Source: Methanobrevibacter sp.
GTDB lineage: Archaea; Methanobacteriota; Methanobacteria; Methanobacteriales; Methanobacteriaceae
Direction of reading: 5' to 3'
Length of the DNA stretch: 39,270 nucleotides
NCBI RefSeq assembly: GCF_017468685.1
Contig: NZ_JAFUHT010000059.1
Span: forward strand, 1-39,270
In this document: positions 17,154-26,149 of the stretch, one piece after another
Position numbering within the stretch: position 1 is the stretch's first letter
Layout: each line of letters opens with the position of its first letter
Translations under genes and position numbers: made by a program
Notes under the pieces: generated by a model
Told to the model about the DNA's origin: nothing
The model's database searches: none
Seen by the model: the letters and a program-made list of their open reading frames with translations, nothing else

Positions 17154-18428
17154 TTGACTCAAAAAAGTGAAGCACAAAAAGGTAACATAACTCCTGAAAT
17201 GGAATATGTTGCACAAAAAGAAAATATTGATGTAAATAAGCTAGTTAAATTAATTGATAACGGAAAAGTTGTAATTCCAAAAAATGTCAACGGCCATTCA
17301 AAACCATGCGGAATCGGCGAAGGACTTACAACAAAAGTCAATGCCAATATCGGTTCATCATCAAAAATCGATGATATTGATTTGGAGATTGACAAGGCAA
17401 AGCTTGCTCAGGAATATGGTGCTGATGCACTGATGGACTTGTCAACAGGTTCTGATTTAAAATTATTCAGAAAGAAAATCATGGAAGCTGTGGATTTATG
17501 CATAGGTACCGTTCCGATTTATGAAGCAGGAGTTGTGACATTAAATAAGAATAAAGAAATCATTGACATGGATCCCGATGATATTTTCAAGGCAATTGAA
17601 AATCAGGCAAAGGAAGGAGTGGATTTTATGACACTCCACTGCGGAATAACCAAGGACCTTGTTGAAAAGCTTAAATCAGCAAACCGTATGATGGGAATCG
17701 TCAGCCGTGGAGGAACATTCATGGCATCATGGATCAACCACAACGGTCTGGAAAACCCATTATATGAAAACTATGACTATCTTCTGGAATTATCATATGA
17801 ATACGACATTACACTATCTCTAGGCGACGGTCTAAGACCGGGCTGTCTGGCTGATGCTAGCGATATCCCTCAAATCCAGGAACTGGTCAATCTGGGAACA
17901 TTGGTTAAAAGGGCACAGGATGCAAACGTGCAGGTCATGGTTGAAGGTCCTGGCCACATGCCGTTAAACCAGATTAAGGCCAATATGGAAATTCAAAAGA
18001 CAATATGTCACGGTGCACCATTTTACGTTTTAGGCCCACTTGTAACTGACATTGCTCCAGGTTATGACCATATTACAGGTGCAATCGGCGGAGCAATAGC
18101 TGCAACAGCAGGTGCAAGCTTTTTGTGCTATGTAACCCCCGCAGAACACCTGTCACTCCCTAGTCTTGAAGATGTAAAGGAAGGAGTGGTTGCATCCAAG
18201 ATTGCTGCTGAAGCGGCAGATGTTGCAAAAGGCCTTCCACAGGCATGGGAAAGGGAACGTGCAATGGCCCATGCCCGTAAGGAATTTGACTGGGATGAAC
18301 AATTCAATTTGGCAATTGATAAATCAAAGCCAAGAAAATATCGTGACAAATGTGAATTGGATGATGATGAAATGTGTGCAATGTGCGGAGAGTACTGTGC
18401 AGTAAAAATAGCCAAGGGAGATTTCTAA
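17154..18428 (+). CDS. thiC: Phosphomethylpyrimidine synthase ThiC
   Basis: The 424-residue radical-SAM enzyme converts aminoimidazole ribotide to hydroxymethylpyrimidine phosphate for thiamine. Family features include MTLHCGITK, SRGGTFMASW, VMVEGPGHMPLNQI and GPLVTDIAPGYDHITGAIGGA. The C-terminal cluster ligands read CAMCGEYC (C-x2-C-x3-C), one residue shorter than the C-x2-C-x4-C of E. coli ThiC. The start codon is TTG, supported by GAGGG 6 nt upstream; no in-frame ATG fits. TTTAAATAA at about 17080-17088 is a possible TATA box. No TPP-riboswitch core is visible in the leader. The stop overlaps the ligase start by 1 nt. Confidence 0.95.
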   Translation: MTQKSEAQKGNITPEMEYVAQKENIDVNKLVKLIDNGKVVIPKNVNGHSKPCGIGEGLTTKVNANIGSSSKIDDIDLEIDKAKLAQEYGADALMDLSTGSDLKLFRKKIMEAVDLCIGTVPIYEAGVVTLNKNKEIIDMDPDDIFKAIENQAKEGVDFMTLHCGITKDLVEKLKSANRMMGIVSRGGTFMASWINHNGLENPLYENYDYLLELSYEYDITLSLGDGLRPGCLADASDIPQIQELVNLGTLVKRAQDANVQVMVEGPGHMPLNQIKANMEIQKTICHGAPFYVLGPLVTDIAPGYDHITGAIGGAIAATAGASFLCYVTPAEHLSLPSLEDVKEGVVASKIAAEAADVAKGLPQAWERERAMAHARKEFDWDEQFNLAIDKSKPRKYRDKCELDDDEMCAMCGEYCAVKIAKGDF

Positions 18429-20086
18429 TGAAATATCAGGAACTGGTGGATGTCTACTCAGCACTTGAGGCAACCACCAAACGACTGGAAAAAACCGAAA
18501 TCATAGCAGAGTATCTGAAAACTTTGGATTCAGACACCATTGAAAAGGTAGGTCTTTTAATCCTAGGAGTGGTTTTTCCGGCTTGGAGCTCAGAAGAAAT
18601 CGGAATTGGCGGAAAACTTGTTGAAAGGGCAGTGGCAGAAGCTGTCGGCACAACACAGGCAGCCGTTGAGGATGCCGTTCGTGATGAAGGAGATATCGGT
18701 CTTGCATGCATCAAGTTATATGCCAAAAAGTCCCAGATGACATTTTTCTCACAACCCTTAACAATCGATTTTGTTTTCAACAGCCTTCGTAAATTGTCAC
18801 AGATTTCCGGCTCAAGGTCCACCAATCGTAAGATTGCAATCATTTTGGAATTATTAAGCCAAGCCAGCGCAACAGAAGCAAAATACTTAACAAGAACAAT
18901 TACAGAAGAGTTAAGAATTGGTGTTGGTGACGGTGTTGTTCGTGACGCAATAGCTCAGGCTTTCAATATTGACAAAGCAATTGTTGAGAGAGCTCAAATG
19001 CTTACCAACGATTTTTCAGTTGTTACAAGAACCGCCAAGGAGGAAGGTGAAGAGGGCCTTAAAAAACTTAATCTGACACCAGGAACTCCAGTAAAACCTA
19101 TGCTTGCACAACTGGCGCCTCCACTTGATGAAATATTACCAGAAATGGGTGAAGCATTGTGCGATACAAAATATGACGGCATCAGACTGCAGGTTCACAG
19201 AAATGGTGATGAAATAAAGATTTTCACACGCAGACTTGAAAACATTACCCATGCACTGCCTGAAATCGTTGAGCTCTTTAATGAGCATCTCCCACACGAA
19301 GACTACATCGTGGAAGGAGAAGTAATAGCTACACGTGATGGCAAGCCTTTGCCTTTCCAGAACGTATTGCATCGTGTGCGCAGAAAGCACAATGTGGAAG
19401 AAGCAATGGAAAATGTGCCATTAAAAGTTTATCTGTTTGATGTAATGCATTATAAGGTTCCAATGATTGATGAACCTTTAAAACTCAGACGTAAAACCTT
19501 AGAAAGCATTGTTGACACATCAGTGGATGAGATGAACTTAAGTACAATGAAATATGGTACTGCAGATAACATATCTGAAATTCAGGACCTCTTTGAATGG
19601 TCAATTAATGAGGGCCATGAAGGAATCATGATAAAGGACACCAACTCAGCATACATTCCAGGTCTTAGAGGCAAAAAGATGCTCAAATATAAGGCCGAAC
19701 CTGAAACATTGGATATGGTAGTTGTTGGTGGAATCTATGGAATTGGAAAAAGAGGAGATTTTGTCGGATCATACCTCCTGGCACTTCGTGACGAAAACAA
19801 TGAGTTCAAAACTGTGGCACTGGTCGGAACAGGCCTTGATGATGCAACACTTGAATATCTCACAGGCAAAATGAAAGAGCTTGAGATTTCAACAAAAGGA
19901 AGGGAAATTATTGTTGAACCAAAAATCGTTTTAGAAATTGCATTTTCAGAGATTGTCGAATCCCCCGAGTATGAAACAGGTTACTCCTTGAGATTCCCTG
20001 TTGTTAAGAATATACGTAAGGATAAAAGTCCTATGGATGCAGATACCGTTGAAAGATTGCTTTCAATGTATCAAACAGGAAACTAA
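18428..20086 (+). CDS. lig: ATP-dependent DNA ligase
   Basis: The start is the ATG at 18428, overlapping the thiC stop by 1 nt with GGGAG upstream; an upstream in-frame extension lies inside thiC. The 552-residue protein has the archaeal ligase I layout. An N-terminal DNA-binding domain (1-215) is followed by the adenylation domain with nucleotidyl lysine K248 in CDTKYDGIRLQ. Motifs IVEGEVIA and EGIMIKD follow, and the C-terminal OB domain has YETGYSLRFPVVKNIRKDKSP. It seals nicks in replication and repair. Coupling to thiC means the two are translated together, an odd functional pair. Confidence 0.96.
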   Translation: MKYQELVDVYSALEATTKRLEKTEIIAEYLKTLDSDTIEKVGLLILGVVFPAWSSEEIGIGGKLVERAVAEAVGTTQAAVEDAVRDEGDIGLACIKLYAKKSQMTFFSQPLTIDFVFNSLRKLSQISGSRSTNRKIAIILELLSQASATEAKYLTRTITEELRIGVGDGVVRDAIAQAFNIDKAIVERAQMLTNDFSVVTRTAKEEGEEGLKKLNLTPGTPVKPMLAQLAPPLDEILPEMGEALCDTKYDGIRLQVHRNGDEIKIFTRRLENITHALPEIVELFNEHLPHEDYIVEGEVIATRDGKPLPFQNVLHRVRRKHNVEEAMENVPLKVYLFDVMHYKVPMIDEPLKLRRKTLESIVDTSVDEMNLSTMKYGTADNISEIQDLFEWSINEGHEGIMIKDTNSAYIPGLRGKKMLKYKAEPETLDMVVVGGIYGIGKRGDFVGSYLLALRDENNEFKTVALVGTGLDDATLEYLTGKMKELEISTKGREIIVEPKIVLEIAFSEIVESPEYETGYSLRFPVVKNIRKDKSPMDADTVERLLSMYQTGN

Positions 20087-20087
20087 A

Positions 20088-20114
20088 TGAATAATACTTA
20101 AAAAGTATTATTCA
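20088..20114. terminator. Bidirectional hairpin terminator between lig and the Rpn-like gene
   Basis: TGAATAATACTT (20088-20099) and AAGTATTATTCA (20103-20114) form a perfect 12-bp stem with an AAA loop. It lies just after the lig stop (20086) and overlaps the end of the convergent gene (20108). It could end transcripts from both sides. Confidence 0.65.
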
Positions 20115-21016
20115 ATTGAATGTTCTCTTTTAAATTCCTGAAGATATTGCCTAGAACAACCTGTGAGCCTTTGAATAGACTCGTCGTCAACAGATTCATT
20201 CAGCATGTTGAGGATAATCTCATCTTTAGAAATTTTAATACCATCTTTTTTACCCTCTTTAATACCTTCTTTAATACCTTCTTTCATCCCATAATCAAAA
20301 CCTGAATTGAATTCATAGTCTCTCTCAGCTTGGATGAAAATATCTTCAACAGACATTTGCATATCTACCACCTTATTTAACATATCTTGATCCTTTTTGG
20401 ATTTAACAGAATTTTCTATCTGATAAGAAATTAATGAATCTATTATTACCCGTCTAGATTTTTCGATATAATCAATTTCATCTAGAATAGCACAGACTCT
20501 TTTCACAATTTCCTCCTTATCTGCATTTTTGACCGACAAAGCTACGAATATTAACGTCAATTCATCTTCAATAGAGATGCATTCGTTGTCTTTAACTTTG
20601 ACTTCAATATTATTTAATTTTTTGGTCAAATGCATATTCTGAAGATATCGAATTATTGGAGCAAACACTATACTTCTGCCGATTTTAATTGACTCTTCAC
20701 ATAAATCAGGATTTGCAAAACTGATAATGAAACTATCAACTATTTTACCTGTTTGGGCAGATTTCAACTTATTGTACTCCCAAATTTTTTTCAGAGTATC
20801 CTTATCTATTTTTTTAAATTCGAATTCCCAATTCTCCAATGTATCGTCATCAACAAGAACCAACTTATCAAGTCGTTTATATGAACCTTGAAGAGTTTGA
20901 ACTTCAGTTTCCATCTCCCGAATAATCTTTTTATATTCCTGAAAATATTTTTTAAAATCGTCCTTATACGTTGAAAATGAAATTTTTGATGTTTTATCAT
21001 ACAAACCCTCGATCAT
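20108..21016 (-). CDS. Rpn/PD-(D/E)XK nuclease-like protein
   Basis: The 302-residue protein resembles archaeal and bacterial Rpn-type recombination-promoting nucleases, a PD-(D/E)XK group often annotated as putative transposases. A candidate catalytic set is D50 (RLDKLVL) with E64/E66 and K68 in WEFEFKK. A helical C-terminal half ends in glycine/lysine heptad-like repeats (YGMKEGIKEGIKEGKKDGIK, about residues 238-258) and a short tail with LTGCSRQYLQEFK, typical of this family. It probably cuts DNA, but its role here is unknown. It stands alone between two convergent or divergent neighbours and has no obvious partner gene. Confidence 0.65.
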   Translation of the reverse strand: MIEGLYDKTSKISFSTYKDDFKKYFQEYKKIIREMETEVQTLQGSYKRLDKLVLVDDDTLENWEFEFKKIDKDTLKKIWEYNKLKSAQTGKIVDSFIISFANPDLCEESIKIGRSIVFAPIIRYLQNMHLTKKLNNIEVKVKDNECISIEDELTLIFVALSVKNADKEEIVKRVCAILDEIDYIEKSRRVIIDSLISYQIENSVKSKKDQDMLNKVVDMQMSVEDIFIQAERDYEFNSGFDYGMKEGIKEGIKEGKKDGIKISKDEIILNMLNESVDDESIQRLTGCSRQYLQEFKREHSIE

Positions 21017-21097
21017 AATAATCCTCTAATTAGTTATTTTAAAAGAAATATCTAATTAATAATTAAACTACAAATAATAAATACTTTATGTTTTAAA

Positions 21098-21131
21098 TAA
21101 AAGCAATTTAACAAAGTAAAAGCAATTTAAC
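21098..21131. repeat. Two direct 15-bp repeats
   Basis: TAAAAGCAATTTAAC occurs at 21098-21112 and again at 21117-21131, with starts 19 bp apart. The pair lies between the divergent Rpn-like and OB-fold genes, 40-70 bp upstream of a TATA-like element at 21170-21177. It could be a regulator site. Confidence 0.6.
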
Positions 21132-21200
21132 GAGATGAAAACAATTTTCTAAGAAAAAATTCTATCGACTATATTTACCATGAAAACCAATTGTGAAATC

Positions 21201-21599
21201 ATGGAAATTACAGATGAAAAATTATTAAGGATTGCACTGGTAACTTCTCTGATTGGAATAATTGGCCTGATAGCCTTTACACCGACTATTGAAGTTAAGG
21301 AAGTTGACATAAAAGACATAAATCGGGCAATGATTGATGAGGAAGTCCGAATCACAGGAGTGATAACTGATATTGCCCAGTCAAGTTCAAAGACAAGCTA
21401 CTTTTTAACGGTAAATGATGGAGAGGCCCAAATACAGCTCATAATCTTTGAAAATCAGGTTGCCGAGATTCAGTCAAAAAATCTTGACATTGAAAACTTC
21501 AAGAACCGTCAGGTCGAAATTGTCGGAACGGTTACACAATACAACTCCGAAATGGAATTGATTTTATCAAGCGGAGACAGCCTGAGAATTGTCAATTAA
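21201..21599 (+). CDS. Membrane-anchored OB-fold protein
   Basis: The 132-residue product has one hydrophobic segment near the N-terminus (LRIALVTSLIGIIGLIAFTP) and then an OB-fold-like beta barrel (VRITGVITDIAQSS to VEIVGTVTQYNSEMELIL). OB folds of this kind bind single-stranded nucleic acid, but without known relatives the ligand is unknown. I prefer the ATG at 21201: GTGA lies upstream, and a TATA-like TATATTTA at 21170-21177 would start transcripts close to it. A start at 21180 (MKTNCEI) is possible. The next gene is glmM-like with its own TATA boxes. Confidence 0.65.
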   Translation: MEITDEKLLRIALVTSLIGIIGLIAFTPTIEVKEVDIKDINRAMIDEEVRITGVITDIAQSSSKTSYFLTVNDGEAQIQLIIFENQVAEIQSKNLDIENFKNRQVEIVGTVTQYNSEMELILSSGDSLRIVN

Positions 21600-21665
21600 C
21601 AATACTTATTTATTAATTAAAAACTAAAAATTAATTTATATACAATTTATATAGGAAATTATAAT

Positions 21666-23030
21666 ATGTCTGATAAAAAACGATTATTTGGGACTTTTGG
21701 AGTTAGAAGAACTGCAAACGATGTTTTAACTCCAGAATTCGCATCAAGACTTGCAGCTTGTTATGGTACACAGATTAAAGGAACAGTTGCAGTCGGTGGA
21801 GATACAAGAACTTCCACAGTAATGCTAAAGCAGGCAGTTATTGCCGGTCTTTTATCAAGTGGATGTGATGTAGTCGATTTGGGAATATTGCCTACCCCTG
21901 GTGTTCAATATGCTGTTCGCAAATATTACGATGGTGGAGTAATGATTACTGCTTCACATAACCCTCCGCAATACAACGGACTTAAATTTTTAGATGAATA
22001 CGGTATTGGAATACCTGACGAAATGGATCTTGCAATCGAGAAACTGTACTTTGATGAAGAACCTGACAGAGTTCCATTTTCTGAAATAGGCCAGTTATAC
22101 CATAATGACAAAATCATAGATGAGTATGTTGACGAAGCAGTCTCTAAAGTGGATGTTGAAGCAATCAGAAAAGCCAATTTGAAGGTTGTTGTTGATTGCG
22201 GCTCAGGTGCAGGATGCTTTACAGCACCATACCTAATCCGTAAACTTGGATGTGAAGTAACAACATTAAACTCACAGGCTGACGGATTTTTCCCTGGACG
22301 TGACCCTGAACCTATTGAGGAAAACCTGCAGGAATTGATTCATGTAGTAAAAGAACTGAATGCAGATATCGGTCTTGCTCACGATGGAGATGCGGACAGG
22401 ACCATATGCATTGATGAGAAAGGAAATTTCGTTTTAGGGGATAAGACATTTACACTTGTTGAAAAGCAAATGCTTAAAGAAAACAATGGCGGAACAATTG
22501 TGACTACCGTTGCAACTTCACAGGCAATTTATGATGTTGCAGAAGAATTCAACGGCAAAGTTATATCTACTGCTGTTGGAGACTTGCTTGTTGCCCGTAA
22601 ACTCAAGGATGAAGAGGGTCTGTTTGGTGGAGAAGAAAACGGAGGACTTATTTTCCCTGACTTTGTTTATGGAAGGGATGCAGTGATGACAGTTGCCAAG
22701 ATTTTAGAGATTGTCGCTAAAGAGTCCAAACCGTTGTCCGAACTTGTTGGCGAGCTTCCGGTTTACTATGCAAGCAAAATGAAAATAGAATGTCCTGATG
22801 ATGAAAAGGAATTCGTCATGTCAAGCATTGCTGATGAGATTAAAACAACCACTGATTTTGAACTTGACTTAACTGACGGCGTTAAAATATTAAAAGAAGA
22901 TGGTTGGGTAATTATCAGACCTTCAGGAACCGAACCGATTTTCAGATGCTTTGCTGAGTCCGACTCACAAGCCAAAGCTGATGAAATGACAGATTGGGGA
23001 ATGAGCCTGATTAAAAAATACAAAAAATAA
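21666..23030 (+). CDS. Phosphoglucosamine/phosphohexose mutase, divergent paralogue
   Basis: The 454-residue alpha-D-phosphohexomutase has the active-site serine S97 in MITASHNPPQYNG, metal-binding DGDADR, the sugar-binding GGEENGG loop and the C-terminal phosphate site RPSGTEPIFR. It would interconvert sugar 6- and 1-phosphates, most likely glucosamine phosphates. The N-terminal GTSGIRG motif of GlmM is altered to GTFGVRR. A second family member in this window (28344-29681) keeps the standard motif, so the two probably differ in substrate. Two TTTATATA boxes lie at 21635-21642 and 21646-21653, so the mRNA leader is very short or absent. Confidence 0.85.
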   Translation: MSDKKRLFGTFGVRRTANDVLTPEFASRLAACYGTQIKGTVAVGGDTRTSTVMLKQAVIAGLLSSGCDVVDLGILPTPGVQYAVRKYYDGGVMITASHNPPQYNGLKFLDEYGIGIPDEMDLAIEKLYFDEEPDRVPFSEIGQLYHNDKIIDEYVDEAVSKVDVEAIRKANLKVVVDCGSGAGCFTAPYLIRKLGCEVTTLNSQADGFFPGRDPEPIEENLQELIHVVKELNADIGLAHDGDADRTICIDEKGNFVLGDKTFTLVEKQMLKENNGGTIVTTVATSQAIYDVAEEFNGKVISTAVGDLLVARKLKDEEGLFGGEENGGLIFPDFVYGRDAVMTVAKILEIVAKESKPLSELVGELPVYYASKMKIECPDDEKEFVMSSIADEIKTTTDFELDLTDGVKILKEDGWVIIRPSGTEPIFRCFAESDSQAKADEMTDWGMSLIKKYKK

Positions 23031-23059
23031 TTAAACCTAACACCATCCCATTTTTTCTT

Positions 23060-23093
23060 TTATTTTAATTGCATTTAGCATCAATTAAAATAA
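23060..23093. terminator. Bidirectional hairpin terminator
   Basis: TTATTTTAATTG (23060-23071) and CAATTAAAATAA (23082-23093) form a 12-bp stem with a 10-nt loop, followed by a T run. It lies between the convergent mutase gene (stop 23030) and the ASCH-TPR gene (stop 23194). The remaining A/T-rich spacer shows nothing else. Confidence 0.6.
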
Positions 23094-23193
23094 TTTTTTA
23101 TGAAAAAAAGTTAATTTAATAAAAGCTATTTTTAAAATAATGAATTTAATATTAAAAATAAATATTTTTTTATAATGCAATCTACATGCAATG

Positions 23194-24330
23194 CTAAAAG
23201 TATTCCAAACATTCCTCTTTTAGGAAAAATGCATCCTCATTATCAGGATTTCTAAGCAGAACTTTATTGAAACTGTCAACAGCTTCTTCAAATTTGCCCA
23301 GTTCCATCAAAACAACACCCTTATTTAATAAAAAGTCAATATTATGTTTTTCCAATGAAATCGCCTTGTTAAAACATTCCAAAGCTTCATCAAGTTTGCC
23401 TAAATCAATATAAGCATTACCCATACGATTAATTGCTGATGCGTCCATTTCAGAATCATCCAAACAAACTTCAACAGCCTTATCAAAGGATTCAATTGCC
23501 TCTTCAAGCATCCCCATATCAGTTAAAAGGTTTCCACGAGAGTTCCATACTTCAGGATTATCTCCATCGATAACAATGAGCTTGTCATAAACTTTCAGGG
23601 CATCATCATATCTTCCAAGCATTTCTAAAATAAATCCTCTCCAATACAATACGATAGGACTGCTCGGGCGATAGTTATAAGCAATGTTGCTTACTTTCAG
23701 GGCCTCATTGATATTGCCTGAATTTAAAAGAGCAATAGCCTTATTGTTTAAAATGTAAATGTTGTCAGGTTCCAATTCCAATGCCTTGTCATAACATTCA
23801 ATGGCTTCAATAAACTTGCCCAATCTCGAAAGATTATCCCCCTGTTTGTTAAGCAAGTAAACATCATGAGGGTCAAGCTTAAGTGCAGCCTCATAGCACA
23901 TTGTTGACTTGTCAAACTTACCGCTGTCAAACAGGATATCTGCCCTTTTGGTAATCATGGCCTTCTCATCAATCTTATCCCCTCGCCATTCATCAATGTG
24001 AATTTTTTCAAAGGAGATGATTTGAAACTCCTCATCAGGATCAATACGGCCACCATACATCTTTTTAAATTCTCTTAACATATCTTTAGAGTCTTTAAAA
24101 CCTTCTTCACGGGCAAGTTCATCATTATCTTTAATTTCAGAAAAAGGAATGCTTTCAACGCCAGTGACAAAAGCTTCAAAAATCTTCATCTTTTCTTTAG
24201 AAACTAAATTCCAGTAACAATATAATCTATCTCCAACTTTAAGAGGAGTTTTCCATGCTTTACGAATGGTACGGGTTTTTTTACCCGTGATTACATCAAT
24301 ATCATTACTGGAAAAAGACAAAATCGGCAT
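23194..24330 (-). CDS. ASCH domain fused to TPR repeats
   Basis: The 378-residue protein has two parts. Residues 1-112 match an ASCH (PUA-like) domain: FSSNDIDVITGKKTRTIRKAW, LKVGDRLYCYW, FSEIKDNDELAREEGF and EFQIISFEKI. ASCH domains are thought to bind RNA. Residues 125-375 hold about seven TPR units with the pattern W/L-x2-L-G-x2-Y-x2-A (such as NNKAIALLNSGNINEALK), which form protein-docking surfaces. It is last in a run with glmU, carbonic anhydrase, hisC and an nrdG-like gene and starts 11 nt after the latter. AGGAAG lies upstream of the ATG. It may be an RNA-linked adaptor; no partner is known. Confidence 0.8.
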   Translation of the reverse strand: MPILSFSSNDIDVITGKKTRTIRKAWKTPLKVGDRLYCYWNLVSKEKMKIFEAFVTGVESIPFSEIKDNDELAREEGFKDSKDMLREFKKMYGGRIDPDEEFQIISFEKIHIDEWRGDKIDEKAMITKRADILFDSGKFDKSTMCYEAALKLDPHDVYLLNKQGDNLSRLGKFIEAIECYDKALELEPDNIYILNNKAIALLNSGNINEALKVSNIAYNYRPSSPIVLYWRGFILEMLGRYDDALKVYDKLIVIDGDNPEVWNSRGNLLTDMGMLEEAIESFDKAVEVCLDDSEMDASAINRMGNAYIDLGKLDEALECFNKAISLEKHNIDFLLNKGVVLMELGKFEEAVDSFNKVLLRNPDNEDAFFLKEECLEYF

Positions 24331-24341
24331 TTCAACACTTC

Positions 24342-25046
24342 CTAAATTACCTGTTCACCAAATTCTCCTGATTTTACTTTAACAATTCCATCAAAGTAAG
24401 GTTTAATTTCACTTGCCAATTTAGCCAAATCATGAGGATTTGGAACATCCACTTTTTCCAAAGCCGGATCCAGCACATTCTTATTTCTGAACTGTTGAAT
24501 TGTATAGATTTCGGCCTCAATTTCATCAACAAGATTTATAATATCTTTTTTAGTATGCAAAGTTGGAACATAAGTTGTTCTGATTTCCAGATGGATTCCT
24601 GCCTGATTTATCAAATCCATTGATTTTTTTACTTGAAAACCAACGTTTGCTCCTGTTATTTTACGATATTTTGAAAATGTTGTCTTAACGTCAAGTGAAA
24701 CATAATCCAGCAAATCCAAATCCAATATTTTTTTAAGGTTTTCCGGATATATTCCGCTTGTATCGAGTTTTGTTTTTAAGCCGATTTCACGAACATAAGT
24801 CAATATTTCAATTACTGCGTCTGGTTGTACTAATGGTTCTCCGCCGGAAATTACAATAGCATCTAAAAAATCAGCTGATGAATCAATTTCATGTTTAATT
24901 TCTTCAAATGATTTTTCAGTATTATCTTCCAACAATTCCACGTTATGACAATATCTGCATGCCAATGGACATTTGGACATGAAAATGACCAAACTCATAT
25001 TTCCATGAAATTCAACAGAAGATATTACGCTACCGCCAATATACAT
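24342..25046 (-). CDS. nrdG: Radical SAM activase of anaerobic ribonucleotide reductase type
   Basis: The 234-residue protein has the radical-SAM cluster motif C26-x3-C30-x2-C33 in KCPLACRYCHN, and the SAM-binding GGEPL stretch follows. It resembles NrdG2-type activating proteins, which make the glycyl radical of anaerobic ribonucleoside-triphosphate reductase. That target gene is not in the window, so another glycyl-radical enzyme is possible. Its ATG overlaps the last base of the hisC stop, giving tight coupling. Confidence 0.85.
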   Translation of the reverse strand: MYIGGSVISSVEFHGNMSLVIFMSKCPLACRYCHNVELLEDNTEKSFEEIKHEIDSSADFLDAIVISGGEPLVQPDAVIEILTYVREIGLKTKLDTSGIYPENLKKILDLDLLDYVSLDVKTTFSKYRKITGANVGFQVKKSMDLINQAGIHLEIRTTYVPTLHTKKDIINLVDEIEAEIYTIQQFRNKNVLDPALEKVDVPNPHDLAKLASEIKPYFDGIVKVKSGEFGEQVI

Positions 25047-26146
25047 TAGTTTAAAACCTCTTTTAAAATTTCAATAAATTTCTTATCCTCATCCAAAGTA
25101 CAAATGCTTATTCTAATCCAATATTCATCCAAACCTTTAAAGGAAGTGCAGTCCCTTACAATTATTCCTTTTTTCATTAGTTCCAATGCAAGTTCTGCTG
25201 CAGTAAATCCTGTGTCCTTAATGCCGATTAGCATGAAGTTGGATTTTGATGGAAATACGTTCAAACCATCAATTTTGGATATTTCATCATACAGGTACTG
25301 TCTTGACTCAATACCTTTTCTAATTGACTCTTCAATATAATCCTTATCTCTGAAAGTATTGAGAGCAGCTACAAAGGACAATCTTGTAAGGGAAAATACC
25401 GGCTTTATCCTGTGCATGTATTCGATAATCTCTTCACATGCAAGCCCATAGCCAATTCTCATACCTGCCAGTCCAAGTACCTTAGACATTGTACGGATGA
25501 TAAATATATTGTCAAATTCATTTATCAAATCCTTATTTGTAACTTCAGAGTATTCGAAATAAGCCTCATCAATGACAATTAAAATATCAGGGTTTTTACC
25601 TGCAATATCAACCAATACTTCCTTATCAATCAGTGTTCCTGTAGGATTGTTCGGACTGCATAAAAAAATCATTTTTGTTTTATCGCCTATAGCTTCAAAA
25701 ATTGATTGCACATCCAATTTGTTTTCATCCAGATTCCATTTTGCATAAACAGGTTTTGCACCGTATTGCTTCAATAAGTATTCATAATACATGTAAGATG
25801 GCAAAGGTACAATGAATTCATCTCCGTCATCGATGAATGTCTTTGCAAGCACATCAATGATTTCATCAGCACCGTCACCGCCAATAATTACCTGTGAATC
25901 TTTAACACCTGAATAATCAGCAATTTCTCTAACCAGTTCATGCAATTGTGATTCAGGATATCTGTTTATTGATTTGATTTCATCCTCAATTGCCTTAACT
26001 GCCTTTGGAGACGGACCCCATGGATTTTCATTGGAACCTAATTTAATTATATCCTCTTTTTTTAGGTTAAAATCAGCAGCAATCTCATCCTGAGACCTGC
26101 CAGGAACATAAGAATCCATTTCTTCTACAATTTGTCTTGCTTTCAT
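25046..26146 (-). CDS. hisC: Histidinol-phosphate aminotransferase
   Basis: The 366-residue class I/II PLP aminotransferase matches HisC. The N-terminus reads [18 protein letters not shown], the middle CSPNNPTGT and VIDEAYFEY, and the PLP lysine K222 is in [17 protein letters not shown]. It converts imidazole-acetol phosphate and glutamate to histidinol phosphate in histidine synthesis. No other his gene is in the window. It follows the carbonic anhydrase gene by 3 nt. Confidence 0.93.
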   Translation of the reverse strand: MKARQIVEEMDSYVPGRSQDEIAADFNLKKEDIIKLGSNENPWGPSPKAVKAIEDEIKSINRYPESQLHELVREIADYSGVKDSQVIIGGDGADEIIDVLAKTFIDDGDEFIVPLPSYMYYEYLLKQYGAKPVYAKWNLDENKLDVQSIFEAIGDKTKMIFLCSPNNPTGTLIDKEVLVDIAGKNPDILIVIDEAYFEYSEVTNKDLINEFDNIFIIRTMSKVLGLAGMRIGYGLACEEIIEYMHRIKPVFSLTRLSFVAALNTFRDKDYIEESIRKGIESRQYLYDEISKIDGLNVFPSKSNFMLIGIKDTGFTAAELALELMKKGIIVRDCTSFKGLDEYWIRISICTLDEDKKFIEILKEVLN

Positions 26147-26149
26147 ATT

